A stretch of DNA of 52,929 bases, taken from JBBDJB01 sp040880125. Its GTDB lineage: Bacteria; Planctomycetota; Planctomycetia; Pirellulales; JBBDJB01. Shown here one piece after another: positions 33,280-41,400 of this stretch (position 1 is the stretch's first letter; every line of letters starts with the position of its first letter). Both the position numbers and the translations under genes were made by a program. A model generated the notes under the pieces. It saw only the letters and a program-made list of their open reading frames with translations, was not told the origin of the DNA and did no database searches. Where the stretch lies: the NCBI GenBank assembly GCA_040880125.1, contig JBBDJB010000006.1, forward strand, positions 1 to 52,929, written 5' to 3'.

Positions 33280-34509
33280 TCACCGGCGGCGCGGGACGAC
33301 GCGCATTTGCAGATCGTCAAACGCGATCTCGCCCACCGCGCCAAGCATGTCGAGCCGGAAGATCGCTTCGCGGGCGTTAGGCGGAACCACCACGCGCGTG
33401 GCATCGCGGCGCCAGTCGAAGGTGCCCACCCAAGGGCCCAAGCCGCCGTGGCCGATCATCGCACGGCTGTCATCATAAAACGTGACCATCAAGCTGGGCA
33501 TCTGCCGCCGATCCTGCCCGGGTTGGAGACTGTTGCCACGAACCGATGCGGACACCTCCAACAGCGCAACGGCGCGTCCGTCGATGGCAAAGCCCTGCAG
33601 TGCGCGGCTGCCGCGGCCGGGTTCCGCGTTGCGCAGCGTGATATAGTTTTGTCCCTCTCTCGCTTGCTCCGGGTCTTCGACCAGCGTCAATTGGCGCTGG
33701 TAGTGCCAGCCGGAAGGGCTCTCGCCGCCTTCCAGCAGCGACTCAAAGCCGCCGTTGACCAGCGTCGGATTGGTGGGGTTCGGCTGCACGTCGCGGGCTA
33801 CTTCGGCCTGGCCGGTCATCGGCACGAATAGCGTCGGCCGCAGAGCCTGACGCTCCAGCTTGCCGTCTTTCTTTGCAAAGCGGTAGAGCACTTGTTGATA
33901 CCGCTCGCCGACTGGCACGATCATCAGCCCGCCTTCGGCCAGTTGATCGACCAGCGGCTGGGGAACGTCCTCCGGCGAACAGGTGACGATGATCTTGTCG
34001 AACGGGGCGTGCTCGGGCCAGCCGAGAAAGCCGTCGCCGATGCGCGGATGGACGTTCTCGTAATCCAGCCGGCGCAGCGTCTTGGCCGCCCGCTCTCCGA
34101 GCGACTCGACGATCTCGATCGTGTAGACCTCCTTGACCAGCGGGCTGAGCACGGCCGCCTGATACCCGCTGCCGGTGCCGATCTCCAGCACACGGTCGGT
34201 CGGCTGCGGGTCGATCTGTTCGGTCATGTAGGCGACGATGAACGGCGGCGAGATCGTCTGCTGCTCCCCGATCGGCAGCGCCATATCGTAATAGGCTAGG
34301 TGGCGCGAGTTGGGCAGGACGAACTCGTGCCGCGGCGTCTGCCGCATTGTCTCAATCACCCGCGGATTGGTGACGCCCGCCTGGACGATCTCCTCGTCGA
34401 CCATCCGGTTGCGCGCCAGGGCGAATGGATCGAGACGCTGGGCGAGAGACGTATTCGCGCTGGCGGAGAGAAGGGTGAGGAGGAGACAGGCAATCGACAG
34501 AGCTCGCAC
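33280..34509 (-). CDS. pcm: Exported protein-L-isoaspartate O-methyltransferase with C-terminal binding-like domain
   Basis: PCMT methylates damaged isoaspartyl residues to start their repair. The core is clear: RNRMVDEEIVQAGVTNPRV, FVLPNSRHLAYYDMALPIG, EQQTISPPFIVAYMTE and the SAM motif VLEIGTGSGYQAAVL. Two features are unusual. The protein begins with a signal peptide (VRALSIACLLLTLLSASANT), and the last 150 residues form a beta-rich, carbohydrate-binding-module-like domain (NPTLVNGGFESLLEGGESPS at its start). GTG at 34509 was chosen because it begins the signal peptide. If exported, the source of SAM is unclear. Confidence 0.88.
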   Translation of the reverse strand: MRALSIACLLLTLLSASANTSLAQRLDPFALARNRMVDEEIVQAGVTNPRVIETMRQTPRHEFVLPNSRHLAYYDMALPIGEQQTISPPFIVAYMTEQIDPQPTDRVLEIGTGSGYQAAVLSPLVKEVYTIEIVESLGERAAKTLRRLDYENVHPRIGDGFLGWPEHAPFDKIIVTCSPEDVPQPLVDQLAEGGLMIVPVGERYQQVLYRFAKKDGKLERQALRPTLFVPMTGQAEVARDVQPNPTNPTLVNGGFESLLEGGESPSGWHYQRQLTLVEDPEQAREGQNYITLRNAEPGRGSRALQGFAIDGRAVALLEVSASVRGNSLQPGQDRRQMPSLMVTFYDDSRAMIGHGGLGPWVGTFDWRRDATRVVVPPNAREAIFRLDMLGAVGEIAFDDLQMRVVPRRR

Positions 34510-34699
34510 GTATGCATCTCCGAGAAGAACAGGCAAACGGAGGCGGGAATCGGGCGATCCACGTGTAACTATTATGGCATATTCGCCACGGGCGGCCAAA
34601 ATCCCCTCGGCACTCCGGTCGCTGTTTCGCATCCCCGAGCGTAGCTATAATGGCCGGCGCCACCTGAGCCTGCTTCCCACCTCGACAGAAGGATCAACG

Positions 34700-35632
34700 A
34701 TGAAGATGCCGCACCCCGCACAGAATTCGACGATCAGCCGCCGCCGATTCCTAGCCACCAGTGGTGCCCTGGCCGCCGGAGCCTTCCTAGCCAGCGAGCA
34801 ATCCTGGGCCGCCCTGCCGGACGAGCAGAAGTACAAGAAGGCCGTCAAGATCGGCATGGTGCAGGTGGATGGCACGCTCAGCGAGAAGTTCGCGCTGCTC
34901 AAGCGGCTCGGTTTCGACGGCATTGAGATGGACAGCCCGAATGATCTGCGGCTGGAGGACGTGCTCCGGGCCCGCGAAGAATCCGGACTGACGATCCACG
35001 GCGTCGTCGACTCCCGCCACTGGAACGACGACTATCGCCTCTCGCATCCAGATGCCGAGGTCCGTGCGCGTGGCGTCGAGGCGCTCCAGACCGCGCTGCG
35101 CGACAGCAAGGCGTACGGCGGAACGAGTGTGCTGTTGGTGCCTGGCCGCGTGGGCCCGGACGGAACGTACGAACAGGCGTGGGAGCGATCGCAGGCGGAG
35201 ATCCGCAAGGCGATCCCGCTGGCCGAAGAGTTGGAGATTCACATTCTGCTGGAGAACGTCTGGAACGACTTTCTCACCGATCCGGCCGAGACAGCCAAGT
35301 ACATCGACCAGCTCGACTCGAAGTGGGTGGGTGCCTACTACGACGTCGGCAACTCGCTGCGCTACGCCCCGCCGACCGAGTGGATCAACGCGCTCAAGCA
35401 CCGCATCATCAAGCTCGACATCAAGGAGTACAGCCTGAGCAAGGCCAAAGAGGAAGGCGCTTACGCCGGCTTCGACGTGAAGTTGCTCGAGGGCGATTGC
35501 AACTGGCCGCAGGTAATGCGCGCGCTGGAGTCGATCGGCTTTTCCGGCTGGGGGACGGCGGAGATCCCCGGCGGCGGCGAAGAGCGCCTGGCGGAGATTG
35601 CCCAGCGGATGGACCGCATCTTCGCGAGTTAG
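34700..35632 (+). CDS. Tat-exported sugar phosphate isomerase/epimerase-like protein
   Basis: The N-terminus ISRRRFLATSGALAAGAF is a twin-arginine signal peptide. The rest is a TIM-barrel of the AP endonuclease 2/xylose isomerase-like family: KIGMVQVDGTLSEKFALLKR, GFDGIEMDSPNDL, HILLENVWNDF with the metal-ligand Glu, GAYYDVGNSL, KLDIKEYS and GWGTAEIPGG. 310 residues. AAGGA precedes the ATG at 34700. Family members act on sugars or inositols; the substrate is unknown. A Tat signal fits the tatC gene in this window. Confidence 0.88.
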   Translation: MKMPHPAQNSTISRRRFLATSGALAAGAFLASEQSWAALPDEQKYKKAVKIGMVQVDGTLSEKFALLKRLGFDGIEMDSPNDLRLEDVLRAREESGLTIHGVVDSRHWNDDYRLSHPDAEVRARGVEALQTALRDSKAYGGTSVLLVPGRVGPDGTYEQAWERSQAEIRKAIPLAEELEIHILLENVWNDFLTDPAETAKYIDQLDSKWVGAYYDVGNSLRYAPPTEWINALKHRIIKLDIKEYSLSKAKEEGAYAGFDVKLLEGDCNWPQVMRALESIGFSGWGTAEIPGGGEERLAEIAQRMDRIFAS

Positions 35633-35850
35633 TCCGCAAAGTCGCGTTAACCGTCCGCCGCGGCCGATTGAATTTAACCGACCGCAGAGTTTTGCGCGGC
35701 AACATTGTTGCGGCCGCTGCCACCGGTGCCCGTGGCAAACCTTCCCGTGCTTGCCTGTCCGTCTCGGCCGGCGTTTTCATCGAGTCGCCGACCTAGCCGA
35801 TCCGAATCCTTGTCTGTGGCTCAGATCACGGAAGGCACGGAGGCAGTGGC

Positions 35851-36642
35851 ATGGAATTTCGCCGCAACCGCACCACGGGACGACTCGTCATCTGCATCGA
35901 TCTTCCTTCCTCTGTCCAACAGCGGGCGTCGGCCCAAAGTTCGCAGCAATCCACTGTGAAGTGGTTGATGGGCGCGCTTTCGCGCGTGGGGCTGCCCGCC
36001 ACGTGGGCCGTCGACGAACCGGCCGGCAGTTGGATCGCTTCGGCGCTGGCAACAAGCAACGTACCGCATGAAATCGCTTTGCTGGGCGAAGCGAGTTGGG
36101 TGGGCAGCCGCGTCGGCCGCAGCCGGTTCGCCCGCGAGTTGGGACGACGAGTGCTGGCGGCGCGCAGTACAGGGCTGGGCCTTAGCTCGCTCGTGCCGCG
36201 GGGGACGTGGGTCGACGATCACCTCGACCTGCTATTGAAGTACGGAATCACCGCGGTGCGGGGGATGCTCGACGAAGCCGGCCGCTCCCGCATCCCGGCG
36301 GCACCGCACGCGCTGCACTTCGGCCTGTGGGAAGTGCCCGGTTCGATTTCACTGCCCGGTGGTTCCACTTGGATGCCCGGCGGAGGCCGCGGCGCGCATG
36401 CCCGGCGGGTTGTCCGCCGCGCGGCCCTACAGGGCCATACCGTGCAAGTGGTAATCGACCTTCCGCGGCTGGCGAATGGGGGCGACGCCGCTCGACGCGT
36501 GGTCGAGAGCGTATTGCGTCATGCCGCTCGCTGGTGCGAAGAAGAGAGTCTTACCGTCGAGACGCTCGCCGGTCTGGCGGCGCAACTGTCGCACACGCCG
36601 CAGGCGGTGCCGTCGCGCTCGATTCTGCGCAAGGCAGGCTAG
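35851..36642 (+). CDS. Polysaccharide deacetylase-like protein, probably inactive
   Basis: The 263-residue protein has the general pattern of the NodB barrel: RLVICIDLPSS at the first strand, LMGALSRVGLPATWAVDEPA after it, then NVPHEIALLGEAS. The catalytic Asp-Asp and the HxxxH zinc motif of true deacetylases are not visible, so it is likely a non-catalytic or very diverged member. No signal peptide. ATG start at 35851. Function unknown; similarity is weak. Confidence 0.45.
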   Translation: MEFRRNRTTGRLVICIDLPSSVQQRASAQSSQQSTVKWLMGALSRVGLPATWAVDEPAGSWIASALATSNVPHEIALLGEASWVGSRVGRSRFARELGRRVLAARSTGLGLSSLVPRGTWVDDHLDLLLKYGITAVRGMLDEAGRSRIPAAPHALHFGLWEVPGSISLPGGSTWMPGGGRGAHARRVVRRAALQGHTVQVVIDLPRLANGGDAARRVVESVLRHAARWCEEESLTVETLAGLAAQLSHTPQAVPSRSILRKAG

Positions 36643-36726
36643 TACACGTCCCTCTTCCCCGCAGAGAGGGGATTCGAAAGCTGGCGAACCCCAACGCCGG
36701 AGTTTGCGCTCGTTCGCAACGGAAGG

Positions 36727-36749
36727 CACGGCTGGGCAAGCCAGCCGTG
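36727..36749. repeat. CCAGCCGTG-family palindrome
   Basis: Arms CACGGCTGG and CCAGCCGTG surround GCAAG, followed by GCACC. It sits between convergent genes. Confidence 0.7.
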
Positions 36750-36777
36750 GCACCCCTAAAAGAAGCCGTGACGGACA

Positions 36778-36960
36778 CTAGCCCAGTTCGCGCAATGCCG
36801 ACCAGCTCAAGTAGCCCAGGATGGCGGCGGCGGCAATGAAGCAGATGTCCATGATCATGCTGATGCCGCCGAATGGAATCCCGATCGCCAGATCCGCCAG
36901 GAACATCAAGCCGATAAGGCCAGACGCGATCAGTCCAAGTATGGTGAGGACTTTCGGCAT
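36778..36960 (-). CDS. Small two-helix membrane protein
   Basis: 60 residues with two hydrophobic segments (VLTILGLIASGLIGLMFLAD and MIMDICFIAAAAILGYLSWS). Not recognised. ATG at 36960 was chosen because it lies about 40 bases after a well-spaced promoter and has AGGA upstream. ATG at 36984 would add eight residues. Confidence 0.55.
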   Translation of the reverse strand: MPKVLTILGLIASGLIGLMFLADLAIGIPFGGISMIMDICFIAAAAILGYLSWSALRELG

Positions 36961-37321
36961 CTGGTGGGATCCTGCATGGTTCAAGTTTAGGGCTCCGAAA
37001 CTATTTAGTATAATTCGGGCTCTAGTGTTGTCACCCTGGCCCTCGATGGGAAGTCCCTCGCCGCCATCGTATGGGTTTTACCGCCTATGCCGCCTGGAGT
37101 GCACGTGAGGCCAGCGCGGTGGATTGGCTCAAAAGAGCCCAGGGAAAAAACCGTAGTGTACGCATCTCGCGTCCGCTGAAAAGTCATTGCCGTTGCTTTC
37201 GAGGCATCTGGTCCGCCCAGACGACTTGCTCACGGTAACCGAACAGGCCCTGCGGACGGCGGCTCCGCGCGAATGATCGCCGCCGCAAAACTCCCACCGA
37301 TTAACGGCCGAGGAGGAACGA
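36961..37321. other. 361-base divergent spacer before the aminotransferase gene
   Basis: On the minus strand GTGACA (37034-37029) and TATACT (37012-37007) are 16 bases apart and suit the small membrane protein gene. The same stretch reads TATAAT on the plus strand, but I found no good partner hexamer. No gene was seen. Confidence 0.45.
37007..37034 (-). promoter_or_regulatory. Promoter of the small membrane protein gene
   Basis: GTGACA and TATACT, each five of six to consensus, with a 16-base spacer. Predicted transcript start is near 37000, about 40 bases before the ATG. Confidence 0.45.
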
Positions 37322-38491
37322 TTGTCGCCGCCCACCAACCGCGAATCGCCGCTGCCCGAGGCGCTGCGAGAGCAGATGCCGATCTCCGAAACGTGCATCT
37401 ACCTCGATCACGCAGCCGTGGCTCCGATCACCCGTCCGGCGGCCGACGCCGTCTGCCGCTGGGCCACCCAATCGGTCCAGCGCGGGGCGACAGTCTGGCC
37501 GGAGTGGAGCAAGGGAGTTGAGCAAACCCGTGCCGCTGCCGCCCGACTGATCGGCGCCGATCCGAGCGAAGTCACGCTGGTCGGCAACACGACCATCGGC
37601 ATCAGCCTGGTGGCCGAAGGTTACCCGTGGCAAGAGGGCGATAACGCGGTGACGTTGGCCGACGAGTTCCCCTCGAACCAATACCCGTGGCTGAACCTCG
37701 AGTCTCGTGGAGTCCAGACGCGGCGAGTGCCGACCGATGATGGCCGGCTGGACCTGGACCGGCTGGACGCCGCCTGCGACGAGCGGACGCGGATCGTGTC
37801 GATCAGTTGGGTCGGCTACGCCACCGGGTACCGGCATGATTTGGCAACCGTGGCTGAGATCGCGCATCGCCACGGCGCGCTGTTGTTCGTCGATGCGATT
37901 CAGGGGCTTGGTGCTTTTCCGCTCGACGTAAGCCAGACTCCGATCGACTTTCTTGCCGCCGACGGTCACAAGTGGCAGCTTGGCCCGGAGGGGGCCGGTG
38001 TGCTGTATGTGCGCCGCGAGCATCTCGACCGCCTGCGACCCTGGGGCGTGGGATGGAACAGCGTGGCGCACTCGCACGACTTCACGCACATCGAGCTCGA
38101 CTTTAAGCCGTCCGCGGAGCGATTCGAAGGAGGGTCTCAGAACATGCCCGGCATGCTCGGGCTGGGCGCCAGCCTGTCGCTGCTCGCGCAGTTGGGTGTC
38201 GACAACCTCGCCGGCCAGATCCTCGACGTCACCGACCTGGCCGTGCGGCGACTGGAGGCAGCCGGAGCCCGCGTCGTTTCGCACCGTGAGGGCGAACACC
38301 GCTCAGGCATCGTGGCGTTTGAGTTTTCGGGCGCATCGCCTCAGGCGGTGCGTCAACACTGCTTGGAGCGCGGAGTCGTGCTGAGCTGCCGTGGGGGGCG
38401 GCTGCGAATCAGCCCACACGCGTACAACACGGCCGAGGAAATTGAACAGGCGGTCGAGGTGATGCGAGAAGCAGCCGATCTGCAGGAATGA
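37322..38491 (+). CDS. Class V aminotransferase/cysteine desulfurase-like PLP enzyme
   Basis: The 389-residue protein has the class V fold. It begins near ETCIYLDHAAVAPITRPAAD, with VTLVGNTTIGISLVAEGYPW for the cofactor phosphate, VDAIQGLGAFPLDV with the PLP-pairing Asp, and the Schiff-base Lys in LAADGHKWQLGPEGAGVLYV. It resembles NifS-like and isopenicillin-epimerase-like enzymes; the exact reaction is unknown. The TTG start at 37322 is supported by AGGAGG five bases upstream (37311-37316), the best Shine-Dalgarno in the window. Confidence 0.85.
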   Translation: MSPPTNRESPLPEALREQMPISETCIYLDHAAVAPITRPAADAVCRWATQSVQRGATVWPEWSKGVEQTRAAAARLIGADPSEVTLVGNTTIGISLVAEGYPWQEGDNAVTLADEFPSNQYPWLNLESRGVQTRRVPTDDGRLDLDRLDAACDERTRIVSISWVGYATGYRHDLATVAEIAHRHGALLFVDAIQGLGAFPLDVSQTPIDFLAADGHKWQLGPEGAGVLYVRREHLDRLRPWGVGWNSVAHSHDFTHIELDFKPSAERFEGGSQNMPGMLGLGASLSLLAQLGVDNLAGQILDVTDLAVRRLEAAGARVVSHREGEHRSGIVAFEFSGASPQAVRQHCLERGVVLSCRGGRLRISPHAYNTAEEIEQAVEVMREAADLQE

Positions 38492-38717
38492 CGCGAAACC
38501 CGCGCGAGACGCAGCCGCCCCGGACCGATTGCATTTACCGCACGGCTGCGGGATGATAACCCGGCCGATGGAGCAAAGGTCGCGGAACGGGGACAGGCAC
38601 GATGCGTAACGGGTTTCGTGCATCAATTGCCGCTGCCAGCATCGAGCCCGTCGTGTTTTTCTACGTTTCATCGCAGTGGCATCAGCTTGAATCGGTTTTT
38701 GTGGGATAGCCTTGGGT

Positions 38718-39230
38718 ATGAGCCGGACTGATCCTCGCATCGCCGTATTTACCGGATCGTTCGATCCGATCACGCTCGGCCATTTGAACGTGATTGAGCG
38801 AAGCTGCCGCCTAGTCGATCAATTGATCGTCGGCGTCGGCGTCAACATCGAGAAGCCGCCGCTGTTCACGCCCGAGGAGCGCGTCGAACTGATCCAGCGG
38901 ACGACAGCCTCGCTGGGGAACGTGGTAGTCAAGCCATTTACTGGGCTGGCCGTGCGGTTTGTCCGCGAGTGCAAGGCCCGGGTGATCATTCGCGGCGTGC
39001 GGTCGCTCTCGGACATGGAGCTGGAGTTCACGATGACATTGGCGAACCGCAAGCTCGACCCGGACATCGAGACCGTATTTTTGATGGCCGACGACGAGTT
39101 CTCGCACGTCTCCAGTTCGCTCATCAAGCAAATCACGCAATTCGCCGGCGACGAGGAACTGGCGCGGTTCGTGCCCGCGAGCATCATTCCCGACTTGCGG
39201 TCCAAGTACAGCCGCGGGGATGGGAGTTAG
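38718..39230 (+). CDS. coaD: Phosphopantetheine adenylyltransferase
   Basis: CoaD transfers AMP to 4'-phosphopantetheine in coenzyme A synthesis. The family motifs are GSFDPITLGHLNVIERSCRL, with the nucleotidyltransferase GH motif, VIIRGVRSLSDMELEFTMTL and FSHVSSSLIKQI. 170 residues from ATG at 38718, a normal length of about 160-170. It converges with the trypsin-like protease gene. Confidence 0.97.
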   Translation: MSRTDPRIAVFTGSFDPITLGHLNVIERSCRLVDQLIVGVGVNIEKPPLFTPEERVELIQRTTASLGNVVVKPFTGLAVRFVRECKARVIIRGVRSLSDMELEFTMTLANRKLDPDIETVFLMADDEFSHVSSSLIKQITQFAGDEELARFVPASIIPDLRSKYSRGDGS

Positions 39231-39275
39231 AGCGGCGCGGACCGCCCTGCGGCAGCGGCCATTCGAGGCGAGCCG

Positions 39276-40469
39276 CTATTCGCTGGCGGTCAACTTGATC
39301 GCCTGTACGACCAGCGCGAGCGATCCGACCAGCGCCAAGATCGTCTTCGCCTGATCGAACCAGCTCTCCCCGGCCAGATCGTGCCACGTGACGATGTTGC
39401 TCGCCTTGGCCGTGGCAGTGCCGGAAAGCGCCGCGACGGCGGCCGCCGGCGGAGGAGCTTTGTCGGCGACTTCATGATTCGGTGAACGGGCGGGCGGATT
39501 CGCCGCTAGCTCGGTCCGCTCCGCAGGCTCGTTTCGCGAAGTCGCCTGCTGGCTGGCGGCGATCCGCAACGCCTCACGCTGCGACGCCGCGGCCGCGGTG
39601 CCACGCCACGCTTCTTCCGACTCAGCGGGCGCGTTCACTTCGGCCGGGGGCATCCGCTGCGGGGTGTTCTCCGCAACCAGCGTCTCGTTCGAGTGGCCGA
39701 CGTCGGGGGTGATGGTTGTCAGAAACTGGGCCACGCGCCCGCAATAACTGCCGGACGTCGTGCCGTGCCCGGCCCCGAACAGCACCCCGGCCAGTTCGCC
39801 CTGTTCATTGAAGATCGGCCCGCCCGAGTCGCCCTGCCGCGCGGCGGTGCTCAACTCCACCATTTCATAGGGGAAGTTCATGCCCGGCGCCACGTACTGC
39901 GTGCAGCGTCCGGTCGCCTGGCGATACTCGCCCTGACCGTAGCCGGCGATGGTGAGCAACTCCCCCGGCTGCGGCGCGCGATCCGCCAGCGACACTGGGT
40001 CGACTTCGGGCCGCCAGATGACGAGCGCCGCCAGGTCCCAATCGGAGTCGACCTTCAGCACGCTGGCCTTGGAGCGGAAGCCGCCGGGAAAGATCACCTC
40101 GACTTCGTCGGCGGAGTCGCGCACCACGTGCCAATTGGTGATTACCAGTCCGTAACGGTCGCGGACGTCGATCAGCGTGCCGCTGCCGTAGGAGGTGCCG
40201 CCGTTCTCCGGCACGACTACGCGGACCACGGCCGGGTGCGGCGTATTGGAAACGGCGATGGTGCCGGCCTGCGGCGCGAAGAAGTCGGGGCGCAGCGTTT
40301 GCGCCCGGCACGGCGCACTTGCGGCCGAACTCCACAGAATGGTGCAGCATGTCGCCGCGCCGATGCACCACGCGTGCCACCGGGTTCGGCATGTGGCTGC
40401 GGTCGTGCGCCAGGTTCCACTGCTGGCTTGTCCAGCGGTGCTCCGTTTGCTCTTGGAATTGGGGTCCAC
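39276..40469 (-). CDS. Membrane-anchored trypsin-like serine protease
   Basis: Triad residues are complete: TNWHVVRDS (His), DSDWDLAALVIW (Asp) and ARQGDSGGPIFNE (Ser), the chymotrypsin/S1 pattern. An N-terminal hydrophobic stretch (about 25-55) may be a signal or anchor. An Ala/Pro-rich low-complexity linker (about 250-350) leads to a C-terminal membrane helix (TILALVGSLALVVQAIKL). GTG at 40469 was chosen because the longer frame to 40589 runs through palindromic repeats at 40485-40541. Substrate unknown. Confidence 0.8.
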   Translation of the reverse strand: MDPNSKSKRSTAGQASSGTWRTTAATCRTRWHAWCIGAATCCTILWSSAASAPCRAQTLRPDFFAPQAGTIAVSNTPHPAVVRVVVPENGGTSYGSGTLIDVRDRYGLVITNWHVVRDSADEVEVIFPGGFRSKASVLKVDSDWDLAALVIWRPEVDPVSLADRAPQPGELLTIAGYGQGEYRQATGRCTQYVAPGMNFPYEMVELSTAARQGDSGGPIFNEQGELAGVLFGAGHGTTSGSYCGRVAQFLTTITPDVGHSNETLVAENTPQRMPPAEVNAPAESEEAWRGTAAAASQREALRIAASQQATSRNEPAERTELAANPPARSPNHEVADKAPPPAAAVAALSGTATAKASNIVTWHDLAGESWFDQAKTILALVGSLALVVQAIKLTASE

Positions 40470-40484
40470 TTCAGGCTCCGGCGG

Positions 40485-40541
40485 CCGAATTCTCACGAAT
40501 CCAGCTACGGCCGTGCCCTCACACAGACATGAGCGTCTGTG
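40485..40541. repeat. CTGAATTC- and CACAGAC-family palindromes
   Basis: CCGAATTC/GAATCCAG around TCAC (40485-40504) and CACAGAC/GTCTGTG (40522-40541), just upstream of the protease gene. Confidence 0.65.
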
Positions 40542-40590
40542 CCACCCGATGATGCGCCGTGCGCGGGTACGCCGTTGCCGTTTCAACACG

Positions 40591-40860
40591 CTACCTCGGC
40601 TTGATTTTGCGGGCGTCTTCGTTGTCGACGATCAGTCGCAGCAGCCGCAGTCGCAGCGCGTAATACTCCGCCGTTCGCTCGCGCGGCACGCTACGGCCGG
40701 TGCGTCGCGTGGACGGTGGGCTATTGCCTTCCCCAGAGGCGCCGGCCGCTTGGGCGTCGAACATCTCCGGGGCGAAAATGCGCAGCGCCGGGCGCGATGG
40801 CGGATCCAGGCGCAACGCGGTGGAAGTTGTCGAAACTGGGGGGCTCCAAACGCGTAACAT
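40591..40860 (-). CDS. Small protein cotranscribed with the ribbon-helix-helix gene
   Basis: 89 residues with a Pro/Ser-rich first half and a charged helical end (YYALRLRLLRLIVDNEDARK). Not recognised. TAGGAGC lies nine bases before the ATG and the gap to the upstream gene is only nine bases, so both are in one operon. A partner of the ribbon-helix-helix protein is plausible but unproven. Confidence 0.5.
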   Translation of the reverse strand: MLRVWSPPVSTTSTALRLDPPSRPALRIFAPEMFDAQAAGASGEGNSPPSTRRTGRSVPRERTAEYYALRLRLLRLIVDNEDARKIKPR

Positions 40861-40869
40861 GGCTCGCTC

Positions 40870-41115
40870 CTAGGCGGCGATGGGGCGGCCGCCTCTTAGC
40901 TCCTCGCTCCGACGAGGAAATGCCCGGCCACCGTTGTAGCGGTCGGCAAGACGCTGCAATTCGCGGCGCATCGCATCCTCGGCGAGCTTCGTGAGAGTCA
41001 ACCGAACGGGGTAACCGGCCAAGTGCACGGCCGCGTTGCGGGCTTCCTCCAACACGTCCAGCGGCAAATACAGGGTCGCTCGGACTTTCGGCTCGCTCAC
41101 ATCACGGGGCTTCAT
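40870..41115 (-). CDS. Ribbon-helix-helix DNA-binding protein (partition-like)
   Basis: 81 residues: EPKVRATLYLPLDVLEEARN forms the expected beta strand and first helix, and LTLTKLAEDAMRRELQRLAD the second helix. The tail NGGRAFPRRSEELRGGRP resembles small proteins coded beside ParA ATPases on plasmids and chromosomes of other bacteria. No ParA gene is in the window. AAGGAG is seven bases before ATG 41115. Longer frames upstream were rejected. Palindromic ACGTTT motifs lie 90-115 bases upstream. Confidence 0.65.
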   Translation of the reverse strand: MKPRDVSEPKVRATLYLPLDVLEEARNAAVHLAGYPVRLTLTKLAEDAMRRELQRLADRYNGGRAFPRRSEELRGGRPIAA

Positions 41116-41204
41116 TGCTGCTCCTTGTGCGTCTCGCTTGTTTAAGACTCGATCCATGTCGCGGGGCTTCCTGCCTGACACAACAATGATCGGCACCCGT
41201 GCGC

Positions 41205-41231
41205 ACGTTTCTGCAAACGTCTGACGTTTGC
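41205..41231. promoter_or_regulatory. Operator-like palindromes upstream of the ribbon-helix-helix gene
   Basis: A perfect 8+8 inverted repeat, GCAAACGT-CTG-ACGTTTGC (41213-41231), overlaps a second one, ACGTTT-CTGC-AAACGT (41205-41220). A further AAACGTTT is at 41385-41392. Ribbon-helix-helix proteins commonly bind such short symmetric sites to control their own genes. Confidence 0.5.
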
Positions 41232-41400
41232 CGATTCCTCTTGCCCACGACAAACGCGCGGAGCAAGCGCGCAGCACGACGCAATGCAAGAACGTTCCGC
41301 AAGCGATCGAAGTTCGCCGGCTGCCAGAAGCGCAACGTCGCGCACAATCGGTACGGCGTGCGACGGAGAACCGTCACGAAACGGAAACGTTTGTCGACGC

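Noticed and set aside
37273..37521. ATG frame overlapping the start of the class V aminotransferase
   Set aside because: It has no features, and the aminotransferase frame has a strong Shine-Dalgarno just before its TTG.
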